64,000 bases of DNA from Psychrobacter sp. BI730 (GTDB lineage Bacteria > Pseudomonadota > Gammaproteobacteria > Pseudomonadales > Moraxellaceae). The translations under genes were made by a program, and so were the position numbers. The notes under the pieces were generated by a model, which was not told the origin of the DNA, did no database searches, and saw nothing but the letters and a program-made list of their open reading frames with translations. The stretch covers positions 1 through 64,000 of the forward strand of contig NZ_JAATTV010000018.1 of assembly GCF_013414195.1 (NCBI RefSeq), given 5' to 3'. Positions 47,127 through 57,109 of this stretch are shown here, piece by piece (position 1 is the stretch's first letter; the number at the start of each line of letters is the position of its first letter).

Positions 47127-48089
47127 ATGTCTGATGCACCAGCACTCTCCATAAAAAACCTATCCAAAACCTACGACAATGGGTTTTCGGCATTAAAAGG
47201 GGTTGATTTAACGGTACCACAAGGTGGATTCTTTGCGTTACTTGGGCCAAACGGCGCAGGTAAATCTACTATGATTGGTATTATCAGCTCATTGTTTAAG
47301 CCAACCACCGGTAGCGTCCATATTTTTGGTACAGATCTATTAGAGAACCCTTCGATTGCCAAGCAATACCTTGGCGTTGTACCGCAAGAATTTAACTTTA
47401 ATATGTTCGAAAAAGTCGAAGATATCCTAATTACACAAGCGGGTTATTTTGGTATTCCGGCAAAAGAAGCCAAACCAAGGGCAAAAAGGTTACTTACAGC
47501 ATTGGGACTGTGGGATAAGCGTGATAGCAAATCACGTGAACTATCTGGTGGTATGAAACGCCGCTTGATGATTGCCCGTGCCTTAATTCACAAACCAAAA
47601 CTATTGATTCTAGATGAGCCAACGGCGGGTGTCGATATCGAGCTTCGCCGCTCGATGTGGGAGTTTATGCAGCAGATTAATATCGAAGAAAACACCACTA
47701 TTATTCTGACGACTCATTATCTCGAAGAAGCTGAACAATTATGTAAACGCATTGCGATCTTGGATCATGGTGAGATTCGAATCAATACAGAAATGAAGGA
47801 GCTACTGGCGCAGTTGTCGGTAGAGACGTTTGTATTTGATTTGGATACGCCGCTCACTGAGCAGTTGGCTTTGACGGGAGTGACAGGGGTCTCGCAGCCA
47901 GATGAGCAAACGCTAGAAGTTACCTTGACAGAAGGTGAGTCACTAAACGGTGTCTTTGATCAGTTGTCTAATAAAGGTATCAGTGTGGCGAGTATGCGCA
48001 ATAAAGCTAACCGACTAGAAGAGTTGTTTATGCGCTTAGTAGACAAAAATATTCAGAGTGCAGATAGCATGAAGGAGGCGGGATTATGA
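47127..48089 (+). CDS. ABC transporter ATP-binding protein (ABC-2 exporter type)
   Basis: A 320-residue ATPase with Walker A GPNGAGKS (40-47), signature LSGGM (near 139), Walker B LLILDEPT (near 160) and the switch His in LTTHYLEE. A C-terminal extension of about 100 residues follows the ATPase core, as in YadG-like exporter ATPases. The ATG at 47127 is chosen for its ribosome site (AGAGG). The last four bases overlap the start of the permease gene (ATGA), so the two are translationally coupled. The cargo is not known; the YadG/YadH family is not linked to one firm substrate. Confidence 0.93.
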   Translation: MSDAPALSIKNLSKTYDNGFSALKGVDLTVPQGGFFALLGPNGAGKSTMIGIISSLFKPTTGSVHIFGTDLLENPSIAKQYLGVVPQEFNFNMFEKVEDILITQAGYFGIPAKEAKPRAKRLLTALGLWDKRDSKSRELSGGMKRRLMIARALIHKPKLLILDEPTAGVDIELRRSMWEFMQQINIEENTTIILTTHYLEEAEQLCKRIAILDHGEIRINTEMKELLAQLSVETFVFDLDTPLTEQLALTGVTGVSQPDEQTLEVTLTEGESLNGVFDQLSNKGISVASMRNKANRLEELFMRLVDKNIQSADSMKEAGL

Positions 48090-48892
48090 GTCAGGAACTA
48101 ATCGATCATAATAAAACAATGTCATTAAGTAAGAAGTGGATTGCGTTTCGTACTATTTGGTTCAAAGAAGTGCGCCGTATTTTACGTATCTGGCCGCAGA
48201 CATTACTACCACCAGTTATCACAATGAGTCTGTATTTTGTCATCTTCGGTAAAATGATTGGCTCGCGCGTGGGTGAGATGGGCGGCGTACCTTATATGCA
48301 GTTTATCGTGCCTGGTTTGATCATGATGTCGATCATCACCAACAGTTACTCTAACGTGGTCTCAAGCTTTTTTAGTGCCAAATTTACGTCTAGTATCGAA
48401 GAGCTTTTGGTCTCACCCGTATCTAAGCATGCTATTTTGATGGGTTATATCAGTGGTGGTATCTTCCGTGGACTGGCTATCGGTGTGATTGTCTCGATAG
48501 TGGCGCTGTTCTTTACCGATCTTGGTATCGAGCATTTATTTGTGACTGTATTTACGGTACTTGGCACGTCTATCTTGTTTTCATTAGGCGGCTTTATCAA
48601 TGCGGTATTTGCACGCTCATTTGATGATATCTCTATCATCCCAAGCTTTGTATTGACGCCATTGACCTATCTTGGCGGTGTGTTTTATTCGATGGAGAAT
48701 TTATCGCCATTTTGGCAGAATATCTCACTACTGAACCCTATCGTCTATATGGTCAACTCATTCCGTTACGGTATTCTTGGCTACTCTGATGTCAATGTTT
48801 GGTATTCAATGGCGGCTATTTTTGTGTTCTGTGCGATATTTTATACCATCGCTTATCGCTTGCTAAGTAACGGATCGCGCGTGCGTTTATAG
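48086..48892 (+). CDS. ABC-2 type permease
   Basis: A 268-residue membrane protein with six predicted helices and the ABC-2 pattern: an amphipathic N-terminal helix (FKEVRRILRIW), then LPPVITMSLYFVIFG, the conserved VPGLIMMSIITNSYSNVVSSFF, and the loop VSKHAILMGYISGGIFRG. The tail FVLTPLTYLGGVFYSMENLSPFWQ is typical of YadH. It overlaps the ATPase gene by four bases and forms the exporter with it. The queF gene follows 68 bases downstream and may be on the same transcript, although this is not functionally expected. Confidence 0.93.
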   Translation: MSQELIDHNKTMSLSKKWIAFRTIWFKEVRRILRIWPQTLLPPVITMSLYFVIFGKMIGSRVGEMGGVPYMQFIVPGLIMMSIITNSYSNVVSSFFSAKFTSSIEELLVSPVSKHAILMGYISGGIFRGLAIGVIVSIVALFFTDLGIEHLFVTVFTVLGTSILFSLGGFINAVFARSFDDISIIPSFVLTPLTYLGGVFYSMENLSPFWQNISLLNPIVYMVNSFRYGILGYSDVNVWYSMAAIFVFCAIFYTIAYRLLSNGSRVRL

Positions 48893-48960
48893 TGTATATG
48901 ATTCGCTAAGCATATTATTATTTAGAGCAAATTTTAAACGGTTTAATATTAGGAAGACAG

Positions 48961-49845
48961 ATGAGTATTCACGGTATCTTGGGTGAGCAAACTACAGACT
49001 ATCTAACTGAGTATAGCCCAGAGACGCTATATCCGATTGCGCGTAGCATGGGACGTGATGCGATTGGTTGGCAAGACGACAAGCTAGCTGTTGGTGTCGA
49101 TTGGTGGCAGGCTTTTGAGATCTCTTGGTTAAACTCGCAAGGTATCTCGCAAGTAGCGATTGCACGCTTTAGTATCCCTGCTAGCTCACCGTTTATCGTA
49201 GAATCAAAATCGCTTAAGTTATATTTGAATAGTATTAACTTTACCGAGTTTGCCAGTTGGAATGACGTACAAGCGTTGATTGCGAAAGACTTGTCAGCTT
49301 GTTTGCAAACAGACGTACAGGTAGCATTATTTGGCTTGAATGATGATTTAAATGGTAACGAAACAGCGTTATTGATCGCTCAGCCTGAGGGTGTTTGTAT
49401 TGATGAGGCATTAGCAGATAGCACGGATAAAGTTGCGTTAACGGAACATCCTGATGCGTCATTGCTGAGTCAAAACGAAATAGAGACGAGCGACGAAAGT
49501 GTGGCAAGTGATGGTACGCAGCCGTATACCTTTTATTCCAATCTACTGCGTAGTAATTGCCCAGTGACCAATCAACCAGATTGGGGCACGTTGGCCGTAT
49601 CGATTACGACTGATAAGCCTTTTAATAATGCAAATATGCTGCGCTATATATTGAGCTTCCGTCAGCACAATGGTTTTCATGAGCAGTGTGTTGAGCAGAT
49701 ATTTGCTGATTTGAGCCAATACTATCAGCCAAGCGTGCTAATGGTACGGGCATGGTATACGCGCCGCGGTGGTATCGATATCAATCCTTGTCGTGTTAGT
49801 GATATCAGTCTATTGCCTAAGCCAAGCCGTTTAATCCGTCAGTAA
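48961..49845 (+). CDS. queF: NADPH-dependent 7-cyano-7-deazaguanine reductase
   Basis: A 294-residue enzyme of queuosine synthesis that reduces the nitrile preQ0 to preQ1. It is the long (type II, YqcD-like) form. The N-terminal half bears FIVESKSLKLYLNSINFTEF, the family signature. The nucleophilic Cys lies in RSNCPVTNQPDWGTL, and the Glu/His substrate motif is in RQHNGFHEQCVEQIF. A slightly longer central linker (about 145-182, acidic and Ser-rich) precedes the second T-fold. The ribosome site is AGGAAGAC. A bidirectional terminator follows. Confidence 0.96.
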   Translation: MSIHGILGEQTTDYLTEYSPETLYPIARSMGRDAIGWQDDKLAVGVDWWQAFEISWLNSQGISQVAIARFSIPASSPFIVESKSLKLYLNSINFTEFASWNDVQALIAKDLSACLQTDVQVALFGLNDDLNGNETALLIAQPEGVCIDEALADSTDKVALTEHPDASLLSQNEIETSDESVASDGTQPYTFYSNLLRSNCPVTNQPDWGTLAVSITTDKPFNNANMLRYILSFRQHNGFHEQCVEQIFADLSQYYQPSVLMVRAWYTRRGGIDINPCRVSDISLLPKPSRLIRQ

Positions 49846-49904
49846 GTTCTCGCTAAAAATACAATGTTAATAAAAATACAATGTTAAATAGTTTTTAAGC
49901 CCAT

Positions 49905-49945
49905 AAAAAAGCGCCTATCTCATCATGTGAGATAGGCGCTTTTTG
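49905..49945. terminator. Bidirectional terminator, queF / proS
   Basis: AAAAAGCGCCTATCTCA and TGAGATAGGCGCTTTTT form a 17-base perfect stem between convergent genes. It is near-identical to the one at 46851-46888. Confidence 0.93.
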
Positions 49946-49968
49946 TTATATAGTCTTTACTCGTAAAA

Positions 49969-51687
49969 CTATTTACCGCTTACTTTTGCCATGACTTCTT
50001 CACGGCTTAGCATTTGCTTTTCGGCTTCACGACGATTGACGTACTCATACTTGTCTTCAGCCAAGTTACGGTCTGAAACTACAATACGATGCGGTATACC
50101 AATCAACTCAAGATCAGCAAACTTAACGCCTGGGCGCTCGTTACGATCGTCCAGTAGTACGTTGATGCCTTGAGATTTTAACTCTTCATACAGGGCGGTT
50201 GCCGTCTGCATGACCGTCTCTTCTTTAGATTTCATCGGGATGATGGCGACTTCAAAAGGAGCGATTGAATCATCAACCGTTGGTGTTTTTGGCCACATGA
50301 TGCCGTTTTCATCATTGTTCTGCTCAATAGCAGCGGCAATGATACGGCTAACGCCAATACCATAACAGCCCATCATCAAGGTGACAGGTTTGCCATCTTC
50401 ACCAGAAACCGTACAGTTCATCGCTTGTGAGTATTTATCACCCAACTGGAATATATGACCGACTTCGATACCGCGTTTGATTTTTAGGCTGCCTTTACCA
50501 TCAGGAGACGGGTCGCCTTCTTGTACATTGCGCACATCAACGATGCGAGTAATGCGAGTATCACGTGCCCAGTTCATACCGATAGTATGTTTATTCACTT
50601 CATTGGCACCGCAAACAAAATCTGACAACGCAGCTGCTGAACGATCAACGAATACAGGCATATCTAAATTAACGCCGATATAGCCTTTGTGCAGACCTGC
50701 CGCTTTTAGCTCTTCGTCAGACGCTAACGTCAATGGTACGTTGGCTTCTTCAATTTTCTCCGCTTTGATAGTATTGAGCTGATGATCGCCTCGCAACACG
50801 ATAGCAATCAGTTGTGGCTCATCATTCTCAGTATGACCATGAACGATCAAGGTTTTAACCGTCGTTTCTAACGGGATGTCCAAGTGTTCAGCAACCATTT
50901 TACAGCTGGTCATGCCTTCGGTCAGAACGTCTTCACGCTCCATTTTTGGCGGTTGACGCTCAGCGGTGCTGACAGATTCTGCTAGCTCAACGTTGGCTGC
51001 ATAGTCAGATGAGTCCGAAAACGCAATATCGTCTTCACCGCTATCTGCCAATACATGGAACTCATGTGAAGCAAAGCCACCGATAGAGCCTGTATCTGCT
51101 TGTACCGCACGGAAATCTAAGCCCAAGCGGGTAAAGATGCGTGTATAAGCGTCATACATATCATGGTAAGTCTTGGCCAATGAGGCTTGATCCACATGGA
51201 AAGAGTAAGCATCTTTCATGGTGAATTCACGGGCGCGCATCACACCGAAGCGTGGACGAATCTCGTCACGGAATTTACCTTGAATCTGAAAGAAAGTAAT
51301 CGGTAGTTGTTTATAACTACGTAGCTCGCCTTGTGCTAGATTGGTGATGACTTCTTCGTGCGTTGGACCAAGCACAAAGTCGCGATCATGACGGTCTTTG
51401 AAGCGCAATAACTCAGGACCATAATCATCAAAACGTCCGGTCGTTTGCCAAAGTTCAGCAGGCTGAGTCATTGGCATAAGCACTTCTTGTGCGCCGACGT
51501 TTTGCATCTCTTCACGAACAATACGTTCGACCTTTTGTAAGACGCGCAGACCCATAGGCAACCAAATATACAATCCAGAAGCAATCTTGCGGATAAGACC
51601 AGCACGGACCATCAATTGGCTTGAGGCGATGTCGGCATCACTTGGGGTTTCTTTTAGTGTGGCAAATAAAAATTGACTGGCTTTCAT
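49969..51687 (-). CDS. proS: Prolyl-tRNA synthetase
   Basis: A 572-residue class II enzyme that charges tRNA-Pro. Class II motifs are present: motif 2 [23 protein letters not shown] and motif 3 [17 protein letters not shown]. The insertion (about 225-395) is the YbaK-like editing domain that clears mischarged Ala-tRNA-Pro, and the C-terminal anticodon domain ends the protein ([19 protein letters not shown]). This is the bacterial-type ProRS with the editing domain, of normal length. The ribosome site is weak. The 593-base upstream gap contains its promoter. Confidence 0.97.
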   Translation of the reverse strand: MKASQFLFATLKETPSDADIASSQLMVRAGLIRKIASGLYIWLPMGLRVLQKVERIVREEMQNVGAQEVLMPMTQPAELWQTTGRFDDYGPELLRFKDRHDRDFVLGPTHEEVITNLAQGELRSYKQLPITFFQIQGKFRDEIRPRFGVMRAREFTMKDAYSFHVDQASLAKTYHDMYDAYTRIFTRLGLDFRAVQADTGSIGGFASHEFHVLADSGEDDIAFSDSSDYAANVELAESVSTAERQPPKMEREDVLTEGMTSCKMVAEHLDIPLETTVKTLIVHGHTENDEPQLIAIVLRGDHQLNTIKAEKIEEANVPLTLASDEELKAAGLHKGYIGVNLDMPVFVDRSAAALSDFVCGANEVNKHTIGMNWARDTRITRIVDVRNVQEGDPSPDGKGSLKIKRGIEVGHIFQLGDKYSQAMNCTVSGEDGKPVTLMMGCYGIGVSRIIAAAIEQNNDENGIMWPKTPTVDDSIAPFEVAIIPMKSKEETVMQTATALYEELKSQGINVLLDDRNERPGVKFADLELIGIPHRIVVSDRNLAEDKYEYVNRREAEKQMLSREEVMAKVSGK

Positions 51688-52280
51688 AAATAAAGCGTAA
51701 CCTTATCAACGATAAAAAAATAAGAAATAGTAGGATGTTGAGCGTATGGCTAATCGTTTCATTGCCGCCGCAAGCTTACCTTTATCACTTAGCAATAATC
51801 TAGGGTATTTCCTAGTTACCAATCTGCTTATATACAAAGCACATCAGTAAAAACCACTCTCAGAAAAGAGAGGCAAATTTGATTTGATGTATCAATATGC
51901 CAAAAACGCAATATATTCAGGTCAAAACCCTGATAAATGCTTCAAGACTGACATTTTATTCATACAATCTGACTATGTTAGGTAAAGTTCGCCTAAGACG
52001 CAATGACTTTTTGTCTTTTCAGACCGAACGTGACACAAAGGCTTCAATAAGGGATAAATAATTGAGCTATTCATATGATTTTATAGCGAAAGCACTGCTT
52101 ATTTTGGCGACAGTTTATTAAGATGATTGCGTAGAGGTTTATGCATAAAGTTATGTAGAGGAATGGTAGCTATTACTTGAAGTTACTGCACAATAGTCGC
52201 ATCTATAGAATAAGCATCTGTTCCGTTTTTACAACGCTTTTAGCCTTACCAAACGATGCAACATTATAAAGGTAGCTTCT
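51688..52280. promoter_or_regulatory. Divergent intergenic region, proS / DUF4230 gene
   Basis: 593 bases with no recognisable gene, repeat or RNA. It must carry both promoters; none was assigned. No T-box leader was seen. Confidence 0.45.
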
Positions 52281-53021
52281 ATGGATAATCCTGATATGAA
52301 TAACGCTAAAGCCACTCAAAAACCTGAGAAACGTCCTATTGCGACAATGTCGTGGGTGATATTACTCATTGGCTTAGTAGCGATTGTCTTTGCTATTTAT
52401 AGCGCGCAAAACAAACCAGAAGAAGCGCCAATAGAAACTATTACTCGCGAAGGGGTGGTTACGCAAATTCAGCAGTTAAATCGCTTACATACCGTCGCAT
52501 TCAGTGTCGATACAGTGATTACGAGCGAGCGACCCGGGAGCTGGATGAAACTGTGGCAAGACGAGCAAAAGGCCTTGTTTATCGCTCATGGTCGCGTAGA
52601 GGCAGGCGTTGATCTGAGTGCGTTGACACCTGAGATGGTACAAGTGGTGCAACCTGCTCAAGCTAATGCAGACGAAGAGCAAGTAGCTGATGCCAACTCA
52701 CTAGCTGCCACTATGCCGCAAATCAATATTACTTTGCCGCCTACAGAGATATTTTCAGTATATCTGGATGATATCGAGATTTATGACTGGCAGACAGGGG
52801 CTTTTGGCATGATGCAAGTCGATCCTAAGATATTGGCACAAGCACAGACCATGGCAAAAAAAGAAGTGCTTGAGCGTGCCTGCCGAGGTGATGTCATGAA
52901 TATGGCACTGCAAAATGCGCAAACGCAGTTGCAGCAGCTATTTGCACTCACGGGAGCAGTAGTGACGGTTACCACTCAGGGTGCAGGCGCGTGTCAATTG
53001 CCAGTCACTACCAATGGCTAG
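52281..53021 (+). CDS. DUF4230-like membrane-anchored protein
   Basis: A 246-residue protein with one N-terminal membrane helix (about 24-42) and a periplasmic or cytoplasmic domain with the DUF4230 pattern: an early segment REGVVTQIQQLNRLHTVAF, then RVEAGVDLSALTPEMVQV, and later NITLPPTEIFSVYLDDIEIYD. A helical stretch (about 190-225) precedes the tail, which has a Cys (ACQLP). The family is uncharacterised. It is convergent with the photolyase gene, 21 bases between stops. Confidence 0.82.
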   Translation: MDNPDMNNAKATQKPEKRPIATMSWVILLIGLVAIVFAIYSAQNKPEEAPIETITREGVVTQIQQLNRLHTVAFSVDTVITSERPGSWMKLWQDEQKALFIAHGRVEAGVDLSALTPEMVQVVQPAQANADEEQVADANSLAATMPQINITLPPTEIFSVYLDDIEIYDWQTGAFGMMQVDPKILAQAQTMAKKEVLERACRGDVMNMALQNAQTQLQQLFALTGAVVTVTTQGAGACQLPVTTNG

Positions 53022-53042
53022 TCTGCTAGTTATTTTCTAAAA

Positions 53043-54659
53043 TTAAGCCTCTTTTTTAAACTCAGCAATAGCTAGCTTGCGTGCCGATTTATGCTCGACC
53101 ATTGGCGCAGGATAGTCGACATCGGCAAACTTACCACCTTTTGCCAGCTCTTTACGCATCTTATCTTCGTTGTGCAAGATACTGTTAGGAATGTCCTTTA
53201 ACTCTGGTAGCCAAGTTTTAATAAACAGAGCTTTAGGATCATGCGTATTGGCTTGGCTAAAGGGGTTCATAATACGGAAGTAGGGCGCTGAGTCAGTACC
53301 TGTCGACGCGCTCCATTGCCAGCCGCCATTGTTGGACGCAAAGTCCCCATCGATCAGCTGTTGCATAAAGTAGCGCTCACCCAAGCGCCAATCAATCAAT
53401 AAGTCTTTGGTCAAAAACATCGCTGTAACCATCCGCAATCGATTGTGCATAAACCCAGTAGCATTAAGACAGCGCATCGCTGCATCGACTAATGGCACGC
53501 CTGTCTTACCAGTACACCATGTCTCAAAATCATCATTGTCATATGACCAATGAATCTTAGTGTCAGTCTCTTCTTTATAAGCCTTATGACGAATCAGATT
53601 TGGTTTTTCGACCAGTACATGGCGATAAAAGTCTCGCCACGCAAGCTCACTTATCCAGCGATTGATGTCTTCATTATCACCGTCATTACCGTGTAGATTT
53701 TCTTGTGCTTTGCTCGCCTGTAGATAGCATAATCTAGGACTGATAGAGCCTATGGTGAGGTAAGCCGATAGCTGACTGGTTGCATGCAGATGGGGGACAT
53801 CACGGCTTACATCATAATCATTGATATCATCATCGACGAATGCCTCTAGACGCTGGCAGGCGGAAGACTCACCTGCAGGATAAGCGTCTCTTGCTTGGTC
53901 AAGCTGAGCTATTATATTGATATGTTGCAATGACTCGTTCTTTTCTAATGTCTGCTGATAGTCACTCAGCATTTTTTCATTTAGTGCTTTGATATCGTCG
54001 ATTGTATTGGCAAACGTTTGCGATGATGGTAGTTTGATTTTATAATCGCTATTCACTGCGGGTGCTTCATGCATTTGAATGGTGCTGACGTCCAATGTAT
54101 GTCGCCATTTTTTATAAAACGGCGTAAAAACCTTATACATACTATCGCCATCATTGGTCGTGATAGTTTTTGGTGGCAAAATGCATTGGTCATGCCAGCG
54201 GACGAACTCGATATCGCCTTTTGCAAGTTGTTTGCTTAATTGTTCATCACGATCAATCTCATTTCCTTCATACTCGTGATTGGCCATGACGCAGCTGATT
54301 TCATTGTCATTGCAAAAAGTCGTGAGCGCCTCTATACAGTCAGTAAAGCTTGGGCAGAGCTGTACTGTTAAAGTGATGTTCAGTTGCGATTGCAACTCCT
54401 TTGCTAGAATAGGTAGCGTGCGAGCAATATGATCAACTTGTACAAGGGACGTATCATGCGCTTGCCACTGCTCAGGGGTTAAAAAGAATATGGCAGACAC
54501 TGAAGCGTCGTCTTCTTTTGCACGTTCACAAAGCGCTGCTAAAGCGGTATTGTCATGGATACGTAGGTCACGACGAAACCACATCAAGTAATGCGGTGGA
54601 TTTTTGCTAGTAGCATTGTCGCCAGTATCAGTAGCGGCTGTCTGTGCAGTCTTAGACAT
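53043..54659 (-). CDS. phrB: Deoxyribodipyrimidine photolyase
   Basis: A 538-residue light-driven DNA repair enzyme that splits cyclobutane pyrimidine dimers using FADH- and an antenna pigment. The N-terminal alpha/beta photolyase domain begins MWFRRDLRIHDNTALAALC. The FAD-binding domain has ELAWRDFYRHVL, TGVPLVDAAMRCLNATGFMHNR and WRLGERYFMQQLIDGDFASN, followed by WSASTGTDSAPYFRIMNP, all close to the family. The start is set at the ATG at 54659; the frame extends one TTG codon upstream. The antenna type cannot be told. Confidence 0.96.
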   Translation of the reverse strand: MSKTAQTAATDTGDNATSKNPPHYLMWFRRDLRIHDNTALAALCERAKEDDASVSAIFFLTPEQWQAHDTSLVQVDHIARTLPILAKELQSQLNITLTVQLCPSFTDCIEALTTFCNDNEISCVMANHEYEGNEIDRDEQLSKQLAKGDIEFVRWHDQCILPPKTITTNDGDSMYKVFTPFYKKWRHTLDVSTIQMHEAPAVNSDYKIKLPSSQTFANTIDDIKALNEKMLSDYQQTLEKNESLQHINIIAQLDQARDAYPAGESSACQRLEAFVDDDINDYDVSRDVPHLHATSQLSAYLTIGSISPRLCYLQASKAQENLHGNDGDNEDINRWISELAWRDFYRHVLVEKPNLIRHKAYKEETDTKIHWSYDNDDFETWCTGKTGVPLVDAAMRCLNATGFMHNRLRMVTAMFLTKDLLIDWRLGERYFMQQLIDGDFASNNGGWQWSASTGTDSAPYFRIMNPFSQANTHDPKALFIKTWLPELKDIPNSILHNEDKMRKELAKGGKFADVDYPAPMVEHKSARKLAIAEFKKEA

Positions 54660-54860
54660 CAAAGTATCCCTATATTAATCAATCGCAATCATAAACAAAA
54701 CTAAGGATAAAAGTATGCTAGGATAAGTTTTTGGATGCAATGGCTTTGCCGTTAGGTTAACAAAACCTCATCACATCTAACGATTTATCTTTAGCTTGAA
54801 CTTATCTGATGCCGCTATAATCGGTGTCATATTCAGTACCATGAAACGCAAGGTCACAAA

Positions 54861-55532
54861 ATGCACGTTAAGTTTTGCGGGTTTACTCAGCTTAGTGATA
54901 TACAGACTGCGGCACAGCTAGGTGCAGATGCAGTGGGTTTGGTGTTTTATCCACCAAGTCCACGTGCGGTCACGATAGAGCAGGCGCAAACTCTGAGCGA
55001 TGCCGTACCTGCTTTTGTCAGCGTGGTGGCGTTGGTGGTCAATATGCCTGAAGATGAGCTGAGCAAATTAGCAAACAATGTCTCTTTTGATATTATCCAG
55101 TTCCATGGTGACGAGACGCCTGAGCAGTGCCAGCAGCTGGCAGGTATGGTCAATAAGCGCTGGATCAAAGCATTGCGTATCAATACAGAGCAAGACACCC
55201 TCGATAGCGTTCGTGCCCAAATTGCTCAATTTGCGACTGCAGGTGCCAGTAGTATTTTACTTGATGCCTATCATCAAGATGCATACGGCGGTACAGGGCA
55301 GCGTTTTGACTGGAGTCTCATTCCTCATGACAGTGCACTGCCGATCATATTGGCAGGTGGTCTCGATGCCGATAATGTTGCCGCTACGTTAGATTTGCCT
55401 ATCTATGGCGTCGATGTGAGCGGTGGTATTGAAGTTGATAAAGGTAAAAAGGACGCTGCCAAAATGCGTGCCTTTATGAAATCAGTCAAGCGCGATCGAT
55501 GGCAAAACGCTACGGTCACTGGCGTTATCTAA
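54861..55532 (+). CDS. trpF: Phosphoribosylanthranilate isomerase
   Basis: A 223-residue TIM-barrel enzyme that converts phosphoribosylanthranilate to CdRP in tryptophan synthesis. The catalytic base is C6 in VKFCGFT and the acid lies in the LLDAYHQDAYGGTG motif, which also binds phosphate with GGLDADNV. The ribosome site is AAGGTC. It is monofunctional, not fused to trpC, as is normal in Pseudomonas and relatives. It heads trpF-trpB-trpA-accD-folC, a classical gammaproteobacterial order. Confidence 0.96.
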   Translation: MHVKFCGFTQLSDIQTAAQLGADAVGLVFYPPSPRAVTIEQAQTLSDAVPAFVSVVALVVNMPEDELSKLANNVSFDIIQFHGDETPEQCQQLAGMVNKRWIKALRINTEQDTLDSVRAQIAQFATAGASSILLDAYHQDAYGGTGQRFDWSLIPHDSALPIILAGGLDADNVAATLDLPIYGVDVSGGIEVDKGKKDAAKMRAFMKSVKRDRWQNATVTGVI

Positions 55533-55692
55533 GTGTGTTTGTATCAAGTTGTTTGCTATACATAATCTGCTTAGTTGATCGTTATTCCGATTTTTCTGCT
55601 TAAATCTTATTAGATTGTTATCCCTTTTATTATTTTTTCTCTATTTATCTAAAGTTATCCAAAAAATACCACTTATTACAGTAGGAATTATC

Positions 55693-56967
55693 ATGAGTCA
55701 TGTCGAGAACAAAGATTTATCTGCTACCGCACAATCGGTTAATACTTTTACCAATCCTGAAAATGTACAGGACTTCAACCAGTATCCTGATGCGCGCGGT
55801 CATTTCGGTGTACATGGGGGGCGTTTTGTCTCTGAGACGCTAATGGCTGCTCTAGAAGAGTTAGAAACGCTTTATACCAAAGTAAAAGCAGATCCAGCGT
55901 TCTGGGAAGAGTATCATAACGATTTGGTCAATTATGTCGGTCGTCCAACGCCGTTGTATCATGCTAAGCGTTTGAGCGATGAAATCGGCGGTGCGCAAAT
56001 TTACTTTAAGCGTGAAGACCTAAACCATACAGGCGCGCATAAAGTAAATAACACCATTGGTCAGGCACTGCTTGCTAAAATGTGTGGTAAAAAACGTATC
56101 ATCGCTGAGACTGGTGCAGGACAGCATGGCGTAGCGACGGCAACCATTGCGGCACGCTTAGGGCTAGAATGTATCGTCTATATGGGTGCTGACGATGTCG
56201 AGCGTCAAAAGATGAACGTCTATCGTATGCGCTTGCTTGGCGCAACAGTTGTGCCAGTCACTTCTGGCTCACGCACGCTCAAAGACGCCATGAACGAAGC
56301 TATGCGTGACTGGGTGACCAATGTCGATAGCACCTATTACATTATCGGTACTGTGGCAGGCCCGCATCCTTATCCGCTATTGGTTCGTGACTTCCAAGCA
56401 ATCATTGGTAAAGAAGCGCGCATTCAGCATCTAGAAAAAACAGGCAAGATGCCTGATGCATTGGTTGCGTGTGTCGGTGGTGGCTCAAACGCGATTGGTT
56501 TGTTCTTTGACTTCCTAAACGATACTGAAGTGAAGATGTATGGTGTCGAGGCAACAGGTGATGGTATTGAATCAGGTCGTCATTCAGCACCATTGGCTGC
56601 TGGTCGTATCGGCGTGCTGCATGGTAACCGTACTTACCTCATGGCAGATGATGATGGTCAGATTCAAGAGACGCATTCTATCTCAGCGGGTCTTGACTAT
56701 CCTGGTGTCGGCCCAGAGCATAGCTTCCTAAAAGACATGAAGCGCGTTGAATATGTTGGCTGTACTGACAAAGAAGCGTTGGAAGGCTTCCATGAAGCAA
56801 CTCGCAAGGAAGGCATTATCCCTGCGCTTGAAACTGCTCATGCTGTCGCTTATGCATTGAAACTGGCTAAAACCATGACTCCTGATCAGACGATTATCGT
56901 TAATATGTCAGGACGCGGTGACAAGGATCTGCATTCAGTGATGAAGGCAGAAGGGATTGAGTTGTAG
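55693..56967 (+). CDS. trpB: Tryptophan synthase beta chain
   Basis: A 424-residue PLP enzyme that joins indole and serine. The PLP lysine is K117 in [13 protein letters not shown], and the phosphate-binding loop GGGSNAIG lies at about 258-265. It is TrpB1-type, the one that pairs with TrpA. The ATG at 55693 (ribosome site AGGAAT) fits the family start; the frame runs 26 codons further upstream through a hydrophobic, non-conserved stretch. It forms the alpha2beta2 complex with TrpA, whose gene follows after 142 bases. Confidence 0.97.
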   Translation: MSHVENKDLSATAQSVNTFTNPENVQDFNQYPDARGHFGVHGGRFVSETLMAALEELETLYTKVKADPAFWEEYHNDLVNYVGRPTPLYHAKRLSDEIGGAQIYFKREDLNHTGAHKVNNTIGQALLAKMCGKKRIIAETGAGQHGVATATIAARLGLECIVYMGADDVERQKMNVYRMRLLGATVVPVTSGSRTLKDAMNEAMRDWVTNVDSTYYIIGTVAGPHPYPLLVRDFQAIIGKEARIQHLEKTGKMPDALVACVGGGSNAIGLFFDFLNDTEVKMYGVEATGDGIESGRHSAPLAAGRIGVLHGNRTYLMADDDGQIQETHSISAGLDYPGVGPEHSFLKDMKRVEYVGCTDKEALEGFHEATRKEGIIPALETAHAVAYALKLAKTMTPDQTIIVNMSGRGDKDLHSVMKAEGIEL

Positions 56968-57029
56968 TAACGAGTATCTTTATAAGTTATCAAATTTATA
57001 AGTTACCAGATTCTTCTTTATAAGAAAAA

Positions 57030-57081
57030 TTGTTTGACCTTTTATTGTTCAATATACACTATTAGATAAAGGGTCGAACAA
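57030..57081. repeat. Inverted repeat between trpB and trpA
   Basis: TTGTTTGACCTTTTATT and, in reverse complement, TTGTTCGACCCTTTATC (14 of 17 match) are separated by 18 bases, in the 142-base trpB-trpA gap. There is no T-run after the stem. Confidence 0.6.
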
Positions 57082-57109
57082 GCCAGTTTATAACAATTAA
57101 GAGACCACT

